DNA from: Eubacterium sp. 14-2
GTDB taxonomy: Bacteria; Bacillota; Clostridia; Lachnospirales; Lachnospiraceae
Direction: 5' to 3'
Assembly (NCBI RefSeq): GCF_000403845.2
Contig: NZ_KE159569.1
Coordinates: 159,972 to 223,971, forward strand
DNA: 64,000 nucleotides
In this document: positions 52,286 through 61,732 of the stretch, one piece after another
Numbering within the stretch: position 1 is the stretch's first letter
Layout of the letters: the number at the start of each line of letters is the position of its first letter
Made by a program: the position numbers and the translations under genes
Notes under the pieces: model-generated
Database searches by the model: none
What the model saw: only the letters and a program-made list of their open reading frames with translations
What the model was told of the DNA's origin: nothing

Positions 52286-52327
52286 TGCGTACACGCAATT
52301 TTATGTTGACATTTTGCGTTTGCGCAA
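52286..52327. promoter_or_regulatory. Two operator palindromes between the XRE regulator and the secreted protein
   Basis: TGCGT-AC-ACGCA occupies 52286-52297. TTGCG-TTTG-CGCAA occupies 52314-52327, inside the 17-bp spacer of the promoter for the secreted protein. Both share the TGCG/CGCA arm, as expected for one dimeric repressor. Confidence 0.65.
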
Positions 52328-52334
52328 CTATAAT
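52306..52334 (+). promoter_or_regulatory. Consensus promoter of the secreted-protein gene
   Basis: Perfect TTGACA (52306-52311) and TATAAT (52329-52334) with a 17-bp spacer. Such a strong promoter under an operator implies tight repression. Confidence 0.9.
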
Positions 52335-52377
52335 ATTTGTATAAAAGGACAAATTCTCAGGAAAGGAAGTATCATCT

Positions 52378-53325
52378 ATGAAGCAACGCAAACCATTCTG
52401 GCGAGTTCTTTTCTTCTGCTTTGCGCTTGTTCTGGCAGTACCCGTTGTTTCCCTGCTTCAGAATCCCATGGAAGCAGAGGCTGCCGCTCCAAAGCTCAGC
52501 AAAAAGAAAGCAACTGTCAAAGAAGGAAAAACCATTACTCTGACCGTGAAAAATCCAACCCAGAAGGTAACCTGGAAATCCAGTAATTCCAAAATAGTTA
52601 AAATTACAAAAAAAACCGGCTCCAACAAATCCAAAGCCACATTAAAAGGGTTGAAGAAAGGCACAGCCACAATTACCGCCAAAATCGGAAAAAAGAAGCT
52701 GACTGCCAAAATCACGGTGAAACATGTACATAAATGGAGAGGCTACGCCACCTGTACCGAACCCGACACATGCAAAACCTGCGGCGCCGGCCGGGGATCT
52801 GCTCTGGGTCACAGCTGGTCGCCTGCTACCTGTCTGAGTCCCGCTGCCTGTCAGCGATGCGGTATAACCCAGGGCGGACCAGGCGCCCATGTGTGGGATC
52901 AGAATGAAATCTGCACAGTGTGCAACACACTGAACATATCCAGAATTCTGAATATGCGTATTACAAATGTGGGCAGTTTTACTGATAATGCCAAAGTAAG
53001 GGTTGAAAACCGCGGAAATCAGCAGTATATGTTATCCAGCGCAGGTTCTTCTTTCCCGGTTCCCGCTACCCTGACCACAGGTGGAAAGATTTATAAAACC
53101 TACCTGTGGAATAACAACCTGAGCAGTTTTGTTTCTTCTGCCATGGGCAGCACCGATACTACTCTCTGGTTTGCCATTGAATCCTATAACCCGGACGATT
53201 TCTTCACCGTCACCTTTGACTCGTCCATTGTATTTGATATTTCATATTTCAATCAGAACCTTCATCGGTTCGAAACTTATAAAGCTACTGTCACACCATC
53301 CGGCTGCAGCTTTACAAAATACTGA
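52378..53325 (+). CDS. Secreted Ig-like / Cys-His repeat surface protein
   Basis: A 315-residue exported protein of unknown role. Residues 1-37 are a signal peptide (MKQRKPFWRVLFFCFALVLA, likely cut near AEAAAP). Residues about 38-115 form a bacterial Ig-like domain, Big2-related: KKATVKEGKTITLTVKNPTQ and GLKKGTATITAKIG. Residues about 118-185 hold three H-x-W ... C repeats (HVHKWRGYATCTEPDTCKTC, GHSWSPATC, AHVWDQNEICTVC). The rest is beta-rich, and no LPxTG or anchor is seen. A consensus promoter overlaps an XRE operator. GGAAG lies 8 nt before ATG. Family members are common in gut Firmicutes. Confidence 0.8.
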   Translation: MKQRKPFWRVLFFCFALVLAVPVVSLLQNPMEAEAAAPKLSKKKATVKEGKTITLTVKNPTQKVTWKSSNSKIVKITKKTGSNKSKATLKGLKKGTATITAKIGKKKLTAKITVKHVHKWRGYATCTEPDTCKTCGAGRGSALGHSWSPATCLSPAACQRCGITQGGPGAHVWDQNEICTVCNTLNISRILNMRITNVGSFTDNAKVRVENRGNQQYMLSSAGSSFPVPATLTTGGKIYKTYLWNNNLSSFVSSAMGSTDTTLWFAIESYNPDDFFTVTFDSSIVFDISYFNQNLHRFETYKATVTPSGCSFTKY

Positions 53326-53363
53326 TATTCCTGTTCCATTAAAATGTTCAGATCAGATATTTT

Positions 53364-53394
53364 AACTCCTCTGCAAAAGGCAGAGGAGTTTTAT
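53364..53394 (+). terminator. Terminator after the secreted-protein gene
   Basis: AACTCCTCTGC pairs with GCAGAGGAGTT around a 5-base loop, followed by TTTTA. The rest of the 325-base gap to typA (53326-53650) holds only the typA promoter; an open frame on the opposite strand there looks random. Confidence 0.88.
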
Positions 53395-53562
53395 CTGCTG
53401 TGGCTGCAGAATATTTCATCAGGATCCCGCTCCATCAAAACGTTGGGATATAATTTCATATTACCGCCATTTCTTTTTCATTATACCCATTTTACCCAAT
53501 TTTCTCAATATAAATAAAAAAGAATATGTATGGTGATTTCTGCACTCTTTTCAGGAAAAACC

Positions 53563-53590
53563 TTGCCAAATACAAATTATATGGTAAAAT
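53563..53590 (+). promoter_or_regulatory. Promoter of typA
   Basis: TTGCCA (53563-53568) and TAAAAT (53585-53590) with a 16-bp spacer, about 60 nt before the start codon. Confidence 0.65.
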
Positions 53591-53650
53591 AGCGAGAGAC
53601 ATTTTATGTGCCAGAAGGCGCGTTAAACAATAAGAAAGAAGGATTAATTT

Positions 53651-55480
53651 ATGAAAACGACACGAGAGGACATCCGTAACATCGCCATTATTGCTCATGT
53701 AGACCATGGCAAGACCACCCTGGTGGATGAACTGCTCAAACAAAGCGGCGTATTTCGGGCCAACCAGGAAGTCCAGGAACGGGTTATGGATTCCAATGAT
53801 ATTGAGAGAGAGCGTGGCATTACCATTCTCTCCAAAAATACCGCTGTTTTTTATAAGGATACCAAAATCAACATTATCGACACCCCAGGCCATGCAGATT
53901 TTGGCGGCGAAGTGGAACGTGTGCTGAAAATGGTAAACGGAGTGGTTCTTGTGGTGGACGCCTTTGAAGGGGCTATGCCCCAGACCAAATTTGTGCTGAT
54001 GAAGGCACTGGCTCTGGATCTTCCGGTAATTGTCTGCATCAATAAAATTGACCGGCCGGAAGCAAGGCCTGATGACGTCATTGATGAAGTCCTGGAACTG
54101 TTTATGGACCTGGACGCTTCCGATGAACAGCTTGACTGTCCTTTCATCTACGCTTCCGCCAGAGACGGCTATGCGGTAAAAGACTTAAACGATGAAAAAA
54201 AGGATATGACCGCATTATTTGAAACCATTCTGGAGTATATCCCGGCGCCGGAAGGAGACCCGGATGCCAGCACACAGGTTCTGATCAGTACCATTGATTA
54301 CAATGAATATGTGGGACGTATCGGTGTGGGCAAAGTAGACAACGGCTGTCTGAAAGTCAATCAGGACGCTGTGGTTGTGAATCACCACGAACCGGACAAG
54401 CTGCAAAAAGTGCGGATCAGCAAACTGTATGAATTTGACGGACTGAACAAAACAGACGTTACGGAAGCAAAAATCGGCTCTATTGTGGCTATTTCCGGTA
54501 TTGCGGACATCCACATCGGAGATACCATCTGCGCACCGGAAAATCCCTGCGCCATTGATTTTCAGAAGATTTCCGAACCTACCATTTCCATGAACTTTAT
54601 TGTAAACGACAGCCCTCTGGCCGGTCAGGAAGGAAAATTTGTCACCTCCCGCCATATCAGAGACCGGCTGTTCCGGGAACTGAATACGGACGTGTCCCTG
54701 CGGGTAGAAGAAACAGACAGCCCGGACAGCCTTAAAGTCTCCGGCCGGGGAGAACTGCATTTATCCGTACTGATCGAAAACATGCGCCGGGAAGGTTACG
54801 AATTTGCAGTGAGCAAAGCAGAGGTTTTATATCACAAGGACGAAAACGGAAAGAAACTGGAACCCATGGAACTGGCCTATGTGGATGTTCCGGACGAATT
54901 CACCGGAGCTGTCATTGAAAAATTAAGCCAGCGAAAAGGGGAACTTCAGAATATGGGCCCCATCAGCGGCGGTTACACAAGGCTGGAATTCAATATCCCC
55001 TCCCGCGGTCTGATTGGCTACCGCAGCGAATTTCTGACGGACACAAGAGGAAATGGTATCATCAATACCATTTTCAACGGATATGAGCCTTACAGAGGCG
55101 ACATTGCCTACCGGAAACAGGGCTCTCTCATTGCCTTTGAATCGGGAGAATCCGTTACTTACGGCCTGTTCAGCGCACAGGACCGGGGTACACTCTTTAT
55201 CGGCCCCGGTGAAAAAGTCTATGCGGGCATGGTGATCGGCCAGAGCGCCAAACCAGAAGATATTGAGCTGAATGTCTGCAAAAAGAAACACCTTACCAAT
55301 ACCCGCTCCTCCAGTGCGGATGAAGCCCTGACTCTGACGCCGCCCAGAATTTTAAGTCTGGAACAGGCGCTGGAATTTATTGAAACCGATGAACTTCTGG
55401 AAGTCACACCGGAAAGCCTGCGTATCCGCAAACGGATTCTGGATCCTACCTTGCGGAAACGGGCCGGATTCCGAAAATAG
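53651..55480 (+). CDS. typA: Translational GTPase TypA/BipA
   Basis: A ribosome-binding GTPase that aids 50S assembly and growth under stress. The 609-residue protein has G1 [15 protein letters not shown] near residue 16, G2/G3 [15 protein letters not shown] and [13 protein letters not shown]4 NKIDR, and the TypA C-terminal domain with [20 protein letters not shown] and [19 protein letters not shown]. It ends [17 protein letters not shown], a typical basic tail. AAGGA lies upstream of the ATG. It forms a single-gene unit with its own promoter and a strong terminator. Confidence 0.98.
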   Translation: MKTTREDIRNIAIIAHVDHGKTTLVDELLKQSGVFRANQEVQERVMDSNDIERERGITILSKNTAVFYKDTKINIIDTPGHADFGGEVERVLKMVNGVVLVVDAFEGAMPQTKFVLMKALALDLPVIVCINKIDRPEARPDDVIDEVLELFMDLDASDEQLDCPFIYASARDGYAVKDLNDEKKDMTALFETILEYIPAPEGDPDASTQVLISTIDYNEYVGRIGVGKVDNGCLKVNQDAVVVNHHEPDKLQKVRISKLYEFDGLNKTDVTEAKIGSIVAISGIADIHIGDTICAPENPCAIDFQKISEPTISMNFIVNDSPLAGQEGKFVTSRHIRDRLFRELNTDVSLRVEETDSPDSLKVSGRGELHLSVLIENMRREGYEFAVSKAEVLYHKDENGKKLEPMELAYVDVPDEFTGAVIEKLSQRKGELQNMGPISGGYTRLEFNIPSRGLIGYRSEFLTDTRGNGIINTIFNGYEPYRGDIAYRKQGSLIAFESGESVTYGLFSAQDRGTLFIGPGEKVYAGMVIGQSAKPEDIELNVCKKKHLTNTRSSSADEALTLTPPRILSLEQALEFIETDELLEVTPESLRIRKRILDPTLRKRAGFRK

Positions 55481-55488
55481 ACAGACAT

Positions 55489-55535
55489 AGAATTTCCGCC
55501 CCTCTGCCGGCAGAGGGGCGGAAATTCTGCTTTTT
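55489..55535 (+). terminator. Strong terminator after typA
   Basis: A perfect 40-base palindrome at 55489-55528 (AGAATTTCCGCCCCTCTGCC and its mirror) is followed by GCTTTTT. It may also end the convergent ABC-2 operon. Confidence 0.92.
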
Positions 55536-55563
55536 AACTGTTCAAATCCCATATCAGTCTGTC

Positions 55564-56715
55564 CTACCTGCCTCTGAGTTTCAGACGGTGAACCAGAAGC
55601 CCTGCTGAGAAAAAGACCAGAGAAAACATCAGCACCATCAAATACGAACGGTATACCGTTCCTGCCCCGGAAAGGGACGTCACATTCAGAATCTCCTCAT
55701 TGGCTTTCACATACCAGTAGGAAGGAATAAACCTGGCTATCTGTCTGGCACGTTCTCCCATCATATCCAGCGACACAAACACGCCGCCCAGAAAACTGAA
55801 TCCCAGGCCAAAAATATTACTCAATACATTTAATGCCGCCGCATTCCTGGCAAACTGTACTGCAAACCAGGCCACACACAACGCACAGACTCCAAACACC
55901 AGTGCATTGACAGCCCTTAACAATCCCTGCGGGGTGAAAAGAGAGCCTCCTGTATTCAGGCATGCCATTCCCAGAAATACAACATATACCAGAGCCATGT
56001 AGACCATGCATCCCAGAAAAATCTGCATATTCTGTTTCAGAAAAGACATGGAAGAACATTTATTTCTGGCGGCCAGATCTTTATTTTTAAAGGCTTTCAT
56101 GGCATTTCCCACCCCCAGAATCATCATAATCAGAAATACATAGGGAATATACTGGAAAAAGTAATATTCAGAAGGTATGGTCCTGGTTCCGTCTTTTTCC
56201 AGAAACTCCACCTGGGCTTTCTTTTCCAGATCTCTGATACTCCACTGCGCTGCCTGCTGTACATCACTGCCTGCTCTCAGATACATGGAAACCGTTTTCA
56301 GAAAGCTGTCCACTTCCTGTTCAATCAGACAGGCACTGCTGCTTTTTGGCACCATGGTTCCCTCCAGCACCCCCTCCTGCGTTCCGTTCTGAAGTTTTTC
56401 CGTAAAATCTTCCGGTATTACCAGAACATAATCCAGCTCCTGATAGTACATGGCATCCTGCAAATCTTCTTTCTGCTCCGGAATATCCGTAATGTGATGT
56501 CTGGCTTCCAGCCAGGTTTCCAGTACCTTTCCAAGGCTTCCCCTGTCCCGGTTTTCCAGAGCCACATCCAGAGAAATCCCGGAAAATTCTGTCTGGCTCT
56601 TTTCGTTCAGCACATTGCTTATAAGCAGGGTCAGGGCCAGATAAATGGCAATATACATAAAAAGCGACGTTTTATTTTTGTATAAAATCCGGAAAAATGC
56701 TTTAAATACCTGCAT
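55564..56715 (-). CDS. ABC-2 type exporter permease, second
   Basis: Membrane subunit of an ABC-2 exporter, 383 residues. Structure: one N-terminal span (MQVFKAFFRILYKNKTSLFM), an extracytoplasmic domain of about 150 residues with ALENRDRGSLGKVLETWLEA, then about five spans from residue 185 with ABC-2-type YFFQYIPYVFLIMMILGVGN and MSFLKQNMQIFLGCMVYMAL. The start overlaps the first permease gene by 14 nt, with AAGGAGG upstream. Together with the first permease and the ATPase it forms a three-gene unit. The substrate is unknown; antibiotics or lipids are usual for relatives. The gene faces typA across a strong terminator. Confidence 0.88.
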   Translation of the reverse strand: MQVFKAFFRILYKNKTSLFMYIAIYLALTLLISNVLNEKSQTEFSGISLDVALENRDRGSLGKVLETWLEARHHITDIPEQKEDLQDAMYYQELDYVLVIPEDFTEKLQNGTQEGVLEGTMVPKSSSACLIEQEVDSFLKTVSMYLRAGSDVQQAAQWSIRDLEKKAQVEFLEKDGTRTIPSEYYFFQYIPYVFLIMMILGVGNAMKAFKNKDLAARNKCSSMSFLKQNMQIFLGCMVYMALVYVVFLGMACLNTGGSLFTPQGLLRAVNALVFGVCALCVAWFAVQFARNAAALNVLSNIFGLGFSFLGGVFVSLDMMGERARQIARFIPSYWYVKANEEILNVTSLSGAGTVYRSYLMVLMFSLVFFSAGLLVHRLKLRGR

Positions 56716-57853
56716 ATCGTTCCCTCCTTACCATCATAAAAGAGCCTGCGGCCAGAATCAGAATCATTATCAGCATGGTTCCCACAGATTCCATATATCG
56801 CCCGTAAGTATCATAAATATTCAGACTGTTAAAAGCACCTGCAATCAGAGAAGCGGGATTGATACGGGCAAAAAACGGAACATACCGTTCTACTACCCTC
56901 TGTATCCCGTCTATCATCAGACCGCTGAAAAAGCTGGACACCATCATAATCAGAATACAGAGCGCTTCTTTTGTGTTATACTGCATTTTTCCAGCCACTC
57001 CGATAAAAAATCCCAGAAAAATTCCCATCACACTTCCCACAAACTCTGTCAGCAGCAGAAAGCCCCACTGTTCTCCCAGAGGCACTTTCAATATAAACAT
57101 CAGATACCCCGTGGAAAAGACAATGTACACAAACTGAACTGTTATTTTTGCCGCCAGATCCGGCCAGAGCATACGGAACCGGCCGCTTCCTGCCACCATT
57201 CTTCTGGCTGCCAGAGGGCTGAGACTCGCCTTAAATTCCACCGCACACATAAGACCCATGGTAGATCCCATCAGGCAGCTCATGGCAAGGAGAGAATAAA
57301 AATAATCCATAACGCTGTTGGCAGATGCAGCTCCCAGACTCCCTTTTTTCAGATAATCGCAGTCTTCTTCCAGAAGGGCTGCCGCCGCCTGAATACCGTC
57401 AGGATATTCCGTTCCAATGGTAGTCAGTGTGGCAAAGGTTCTCTCATACTGCTCCAGTATGGAACTTAAAATGGTCTGATTTATCCCCTCTTCGGTCACC
57501 ACCAGAGAGATTCCCCTTTCCTCCTGTCCTGGAGCTCCTTTGTTAAGAAAAATGCCTTCCACCTGTTCGTCCCGTAAAAGCTGCTCTGCTTTTTCCTTTT
57601 TTACCTTCTGCACCTTTATCAGTTCATTGTCGCTTTCCAGCACTTTAAGCAGTTCTGAAAAGTTCTGGTCCGCCCCTTCTTCCTCCACACAGGCCACGGG
57701 AATCTGATGGAACAGTACCTCCTTTTCCGTATAGTTTCCAAAAGCCAGCTGGAACAGACTTCCCAGCATAATGGGAAATAACAGGTTCCAGAAGATGGTC
57801 AGCCTCTCCCGTGACGACCGGAGCAGGCTGTATTTGTATAATCTGAAAAACAT
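56702..57853 (-). CDS. ABC-2 type exporter permease, first
   Basis: Sister permease of 383 residues, equal in length to the second. It begins MFFRLYKYSLLRSSRERLTI, has an extracytoplasmic domain from about 40 to 175 (PVACVEEEGADQNFSELLKV), and spans from about 185 to the end, including YFYSLLAMSCLMGSTMGLMC and FFIGVAGKMQYNTKEALCIL. The C-terminal RRERYAGI stays in the cytoplasm. AAGGAG lies 7 nt before the ATG. The matching lengths suggest a heterodimer derived by duplication. It lies 20 nt after the ATPase gene. Confidence 0.88.
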   Translation of the reverse strand: MFFRLYKYSLLRSSRERLTIFWNLLFPIMLGSLFQLAFGNYTEKEVLFHQIPVACVEEEGADQNFSELLKVLESDNELIKVQKVKKEKAEQLLRDEQVEGIFLNKGAPGQEERGISLVVTEEGINQTILSSILEQYERTFATLTTIGTEYPDGIQAAAALLEEDCDYLKKGSLGAASANSVMDYFYSLLAMSCLMGSTMGLMCAVEFKASLSPLAARRMVAGSGRFRMLWPDLAAKITVQFVYIVFSTGYLMFILKVPLGEQWGFLLLTEFVGSVMGIFLGFFIGVAGKMQYNTKEALCILIMMVSSFFSGLMIDGIQRVVERYVPFFARINPASLIAGAFNSLNIYDTYGRYMESVGTMLIMILILAAGSFMMVRRERYAGI

Positions 57854-57873
57854 TTTGCTCTCCTTTCTGACTG

Positions 57874-58836
57874 CTATGACTGATGTGTCTCCGCGGAATC
57901 CCGCAGTTGTTTTCCTGTAATTTCCAAAAACACATCGTTCAGAGTCGGAAGCTCCGAATACACTCTTCCAAATCCGATATTCCGGCTGCCAAAATATTCC
58001 AGAATGTGTACCAGATTATGCTTTCCGCCGCTGCAGCGGATTTCCAGCATTCCATCCTGATATTCCACCTGATACACATGGCGCAGCTCTTTGATTTCTT
58101 CTATCTGGAAAGGCTGAAGCTCCAGCACTTCCATGTGAATCTTTTCTCCCATCCGAATCATGGCCTTTAATTCATCTCTGGTTCCTGTGGCTACGCATCT
58201 GCCTTTGTCCAGAATGGCAATCCGGCTGCAGATCTGCTCTACCTCTTCCATATAATGAGAGGTGTAAATAATCGTGGCTCCCTCCCGGTTCAGCTTCTGA
58301 ATCCCTTCCAGAATCCTGTTGCGGCTCTGAGGGTCCACAGCCACCGTAGGCTCATCCATGATAATCAGTCTGGGCTTATGGGCAATTCCACAGGCTATAT
58401 TCAGCCTTCTGAGTAATCCTCCTGAGAGTTTTTTCGGATAAAATTTACGGAAATTCTCCAGACCGGAAAAAACAATCGCTTCATCCACATACTGCTTTCT
58501 GGTCCCCTTATCCTGTATGTACAGACCGCAGAAATAATCAATATTTTCCTGTACGGTCAGTTCCTCAAATACTGCCACATTTTGCAGCACCACGCCAATC
58601 TGCTTCTTAATCTCATAGCTGTCCGGCTGCATTTCCTGTCCAAAAACCTTCACGCTGCCCTTGTCAAAATACAAAAGAGCCAGAATACAGTTAATGGCAG
58701 TGGTTTTCCCGGAACCATTAGGCCCCAGCAGACCAAAAATTTCACCTTCCTCCACCGCAAGATTCAGATGATCCAGAGCAATCAGCTCCCGGTACCGTTT
58801 TACCAGATTTTCTATTTCCACCACTGTTTTTCCCAT
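57874..58836 (-). CDS. ABC transporter ATP-binding protein (ABC-2 exporter)
   Basis: Energy subunit of the exporter, 320 residues from the ATG at 58836. It has Walker A GPNGSGKTTAINCILALL near residue 34, Q-loop QNVAVFEELTVQENIDYF, signature KKLSGGLLRRLNIACGIAHK, Walker B LIIMDEPTVAVDPQSRN and the switch histidine YTSHYMEEVEQI. A C-terminal regulatory domain of about 90 residues follows. Of four in-frame ATGs, the last lies 8 nt after GGAGG. It starts the exporter operon and is divergent from the two-component system, suggesting that HK and RR control it. Confidence 0.94.
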   Translation of the reverse strand: MGKTVVEIENLVKRYRELIALDHLNLAVEEGEIFGLLGPNGSGKTTAINCILALLYFDKGSVKVFGQEMQPDSYEIKKQIGVVLQNVAVFEELTVQENIDYFCGLYIQDKGTRKQYVDEAIVFSGLENFRKFYPKKLSGGLLRRLNIACGIAHKPRLIIMDEPTVAVDPQSRNRILEGIQKLNREGATIIYTSHYMEEVEQICSRIAILDKGRCVATGTRDELKAMIRMGEKIHMEVLELQPFQIEEIKELRHVYQVEYQDGMLEIRCSGGKHNLVHILEYFGSRNIGFGRVYSELPTLNDVFLEITGKQLRDSAETHQS

Positions 58837-59073
58837 CATCATTTCCTCCATAAATATGCCTGCATTGTCAGATTCTGTATGGATACTTTCTTTCCACAGT
58901 CTTTATTCTAGCAGACCTTCCTGTCATACAGTAGTGTCTCCTGTCATCTCTTTCCATGACAAATGTAACATTTTTCTCCTGTGCCCTGTAAAATCCCGGC
59001 GGAATGTAGTATAATCAAAAAAACCTTACAACTTCCCGGTCTGCTTCAGGCCAGACTGCTGAAAGGAACTATT

Positions 59074-60180
59074 ATGACCACACTTTCTGATAAACTGATT
59101 CTTTTTGCCGGCTGTACCCTGCTTTTGTATTTTCACTGGCCCCTGGAACGCACCCCCTCCCTACTGGCGCTGCTGACCGCGCTGAGTTTTATCTGTCTCT
59201 GCAGTTTCTGCAACCTGGACTGCCTGATTCCATCCCGGCTTCCGGCACATCTGCACTTCCTGCTGGTGCTGCTCTGGCTGATACTGGGAATCCTCAGTCT
59301 GATTCATCCTGCCTTTGGCTGTTTTCTTCCCCTGTTGTTCTATGAACTGGCGGTATCCCTGCATCACACGTTTTTCATTTTTGCCGCCGGTCTGCTGCCT
59401 GTTCTCTCCTTTCGAGAAGAGCCTGCCAGGCTTTCCTGGACCGCGCTCCTTTTATTTCTGATTGCATGGCTTCTGGCCCGCAAAACTGCCAGGCTTCTGG
59501 AGCTGGAACAGGAATTTCGCCTGCTGCGGGATTCCTCTGCCGAATACCACCTGCTGCTTCAGCAGAAAAACAGAGATCTGATTGAAAAACAGAACCATAA
59601 AATACACATTGCCACTTTAAAGGAACGAAATCGAATTGCCAGAGAAATCCATGACAATGTGGGACATATGCTTTCCCGCTCTATTCTCCAGTCCGGTGCG
59701 CTGTCTGCCATTAATTGCCAGGAAAATCTGAAAGAACCTCTGAAAGAATTAAGCAGCACCCTGTCTCTGGCCATGACCTCCGTACGAGAAAGCGTCCATG
59801 ACCTTCATGACGATTCCATCGACCTGGAAGCCTCTGTTTCCGGTCTGATTTCGGATTTTCCCGATTATCAGATCAGCCTGAACTATGATATGGGACCCTT
59901 TGTTCCCGCCCAGGTAAAATACTGTTTTATTTCTGTTATCAAAGAAGCCCTGTCCAATACTGCCCGGCACAGCAACGGCAGGGAAATTTCCATTATACTG
60001 CGGGAACATCCCAGCCTGTATCAGCTTATGGTAAAGGATAACGGCACAAATGCCAGAACAGGCAGTTCCGGTATTGGAATCTCAAATATGCAGGAGCGGG
60101 TAAAAAACCTGAACGGAAATTTTTCCATTTCCACTGAAAACGGATTTCGGATTTTTGTCTCTCTGCCACGGGTACCGTAA
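59074..60180 (+). CDS. Sensor histidine kinase (HisKA_3 / NarX-LiaS type)
   Basis: Membrane sensor kinase of 368 residues. About five hydrophobic spans fill residues 8-135, then a helical linker EQEFRLLRDSSAEYHLLLQQ. The dimerisation histidine is H193 in RIAREIHDNVGHML, typical of HisKA_3. The ATP domain has N-box IKEALSNTARHSNGREI and glycine-rich GSSGIGISNMQERVKNLNG. The ATG at 59074 follows AAAGGAAC; an upstream extension to 58981 is unlikely. The response regulator follows by 33 nt. Without an extracellular domain, it may sense the membrane or a partner transporter, as in other intramembrane-sensing kinases; inferred. Confidence 0.92.
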   Translation: MTTLSDKLILFAGCTLLLYFHWPLERTPSLLALLTALSFICLCSFCNLDCLIPSRLPAHLHFLLVLLWLILGILSLIHPAFGCFLPLLFYELAVSLHHTFFIFAAGLLPVLSFREEPARLSWTALLLFLIAWLLARKTARLLELEQEFRLLRDSSAEYHLLLQQKNRDLIEKQNHKIHIATLKERNRIAREIHDNVGHMLSRSILQSGALSAINCQENLKEPLKELSSTLSLAMTSVRESVHDLHDDSIDLEASVSGLISDFPDYQISLNYDMGPFVPAQVKYCFISVIKEALSNTARHSNGREISIILREHPSLYQLMVKDNGTNARTGSSGIGISNMQERVKNLNGNFSISTENGFRIFVSLPRVP

Positions 60181-60213
60181 CATGTTCTGACTGAAAACAG
60201 AAAGGAGTTCTTT

Positions 60214-60837
60214 ATGAATATTTTAATTGTAGATGATGACCAGTTTGTTTCTCTGTCTCTGAAAACCATTCTGGAAGCCTCCGGAGAAATTCAGGTGCTG
60301 GGAATCGGTAACAACGGAAAAGAAGCGGTAACTTTGTATAAAAAATATCACCCGCAGGTACTGCTCATGGACATCCGTATGGACGAAATGACCGGCCTTG
60401 AGGCCGCAGAACTGATTTTGAAAGAGGATCCGGACGCAAAGATTTTATTCCTGACCACTTTTCTGGACGATGAATACATTGTCCGTTCCTTAAAACTGGG
60501 TGCCAAAGGTTATATTCTGAAACAGGATTTTGAAAGTTTGCTGCCCTCTCTGAAAGCAGTGGTAAAAGGCCAGAATGTGTTTGGAAATGAAATTGTCACC
60601 CGTTTTCCCGATTTTATTTCCAGAACAAAATCCTCTCACTACAATTACGCTGCAAAGGGAATTACCGGCAAAGAACTGGAAATTATTGAACTGGTGGCCC
60701 AGGGATGCAGCAACCGGGAAATTGCCGATCAGCTCTGCCTGAGCGAGGGAACCACGCGGAATTATTTAAGTTCCATCCTGGAAAAGCTGGATCTGAGGGA
60801 CCGGACCCAGCTTGCAGTTTTCTACTACAAAAACTGA
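60214..60837 (+). CDS. NarL/LuxR-type response regulator
   Basis: Output partner of the kinase, 207 residues. The receiver has acidic pocket D7-D9, phosphoacceptor D53 in LLMDIRMDEMTG, T81/T82 and K103 in KGYILKQ. The C-terminal LuxR helix-turn-helix reads TGKELEIIELVAQGCSNREI and LCLSEGTTRNYLSSILEKLD. AAAGGAG is 7 nt before the ATG. It is divergent from the ABC-2 exporter and likely controls it; that is inferred from layout. Confidence 0.95.
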   Translation: MNILIVDDDQFVSLSLKTILEASGEIQVLGIGNNGKEAVTLYKKYHPQVLLMDIRMDEMTGLEAAELILKEDPDAKILFLTTFLDDEYIVRSLKLGAKGYILKQDFESLLPSLKAVVKGQNVFGNEIVTRFPDFISRTKSSHYNYAAKGITGKELEIIELVAQGCSNREIADQLCLSEGTTRNYLSSILEKLDLRDRTQLAVFYYKN

Positions 60838-60849
60838 CAGGAATCCTGT

Positions 60850-61395
60850 TTATTCCTTCAGCAGTTCCTGCAAAATCATAATATGATATTCCTCATCTTT
60901 TATGATACGCTCCAGAACTCTGTTGACACAGTCATCACTGATAACCTTTACATGCATTCTGTACTGATTAATTGCCGACTTTTCCGCCTCAATATCAGCC
61001 ATCAGCATTTTCCTTCTGTTTTCCGGTATGTTCAGATATCCCGGCGTCCACATCACATTTTTACCGTTGGGGTGCCGGGCTACAAAATCCACATTTCCGC
61101 CCAGAAGAAAAATCAGTTCTCCCAGTTTCTGCAAATGCATCATTTCCGCCATGGCAATTCCCAGAATAGTCCTGGCAAGGGGGCAGTTCCTGCCGGATAA
61201 CCGATTTTCATTGTTGATGTACTGGGTAATGGCCGACATTTCAGAAGTAGCTCCGCAATAATCGGCACTCAGCAGATTTGCATAAATCTGATTCTGGCTT
61301 TTGACCTGAATGTCCGGCCAGGGTAAGTCCACCATAATCGGCCTGATACCTGCAAAATCACAGGTGTTTTTTATCACATCTTTTTCTTTTTCCAT
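60850..61395 (-). CDS. Ferritin-like / catalase-like diiron protein
   Basis: A four-helix ferritin-like protein of 181 residues. Likely metal ligands are E52 (TSEMSAITQY), E84 with H87 (MAEMMHLQKL), E136/E138 (ADIEAEKSAINQY) and E169 with H171 (DEEYH), the two E...EXXH patterns of rubrerythrin-like proteins. It resembles spore coat CotJC and manganese catalase relatives and the ferritin-like proteins common in spore formers, though there is no CotJ operon. A cytoplasmic or spore oxidative protection role is possible. It converges with the response-regulator gene, with only 12 nt between them. Confidence 0.78.
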   Translation of the reverse strand: MEKEKDVIKNTCDFAGIRPIMVDLPWPDIQVKSQNQIYANLLSADYCGATSEMSAITQYINNENRLSGRNCPLARTILGIAMAEMMHLQKLGELIFLLGGNVDFVARHPNGKNVMWTPGYLNIPENRRKMLMADIEAEKSAINQYRMHVKVISDDCVNRVLERIIKDEEYHIMILQELLKE

Positions 61396-61619
61396 AACTT
61401 TTCTTCTCTCCTGCTTTTTATAAGTAGTATATTACGGAAAAGAAATATTGTGAAAAATCTTTCTTTGAAATCCAAAGGAATTTCCCTGTAATGATAAAAA
61501 TAAAAAAATTCTATATATTCAGGCGCCAAAATAAGCCCATAACCAGATCATAATCACTGAAATGGTCAGGACTTACAAAAATGTCCCAATATTTAATTTT
61601 AAAATATCAGATTCAGAAA

Positions 61620-61690
61620 CAGGGGAAGAGGGATTCGAACCCCCGTGAACGGTTTTGGAGACCGCGATACTGCCGCTGTATGATTCCCCT
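61620..61690 (-). tRNA. tRNA-Trp (anticodon CCA)
   Basis: Minus-strand acceptor AGGGGAA pairs with TTCCCCT, with G73 as discriminator. The anticodon loop CTCCAAA lies within CGGT/ACCG, and the T loop is GTTCGAATC. CCA is not encoded. It lies downstream of the 23S gene on the same strand. Confidence 0.95.
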
Positions 61691-61704
61691 TTATTTATAT
61701 AATA

Positions 61705-61732
61705 TTCCACGTAACAATTATTATACGTGGAA
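61705..61732 (-). other. Processing or terminator hairpin between 23S and tRNA-Trp
   Basis: TTCCACGTA and TACGTGGAA (61705-61713, 61724-61732) form a 9-bp stem with a 10-base AT-rich loop. It may guide RNA processing. Confidence 0.5.

Noticed and set aside
58981..59073. Longer N-terminus for the histidine kinase
   Set aside because: The extra 31 codons cover a promoter-like region, and the ribosome site lies just before the ATG at 59074.
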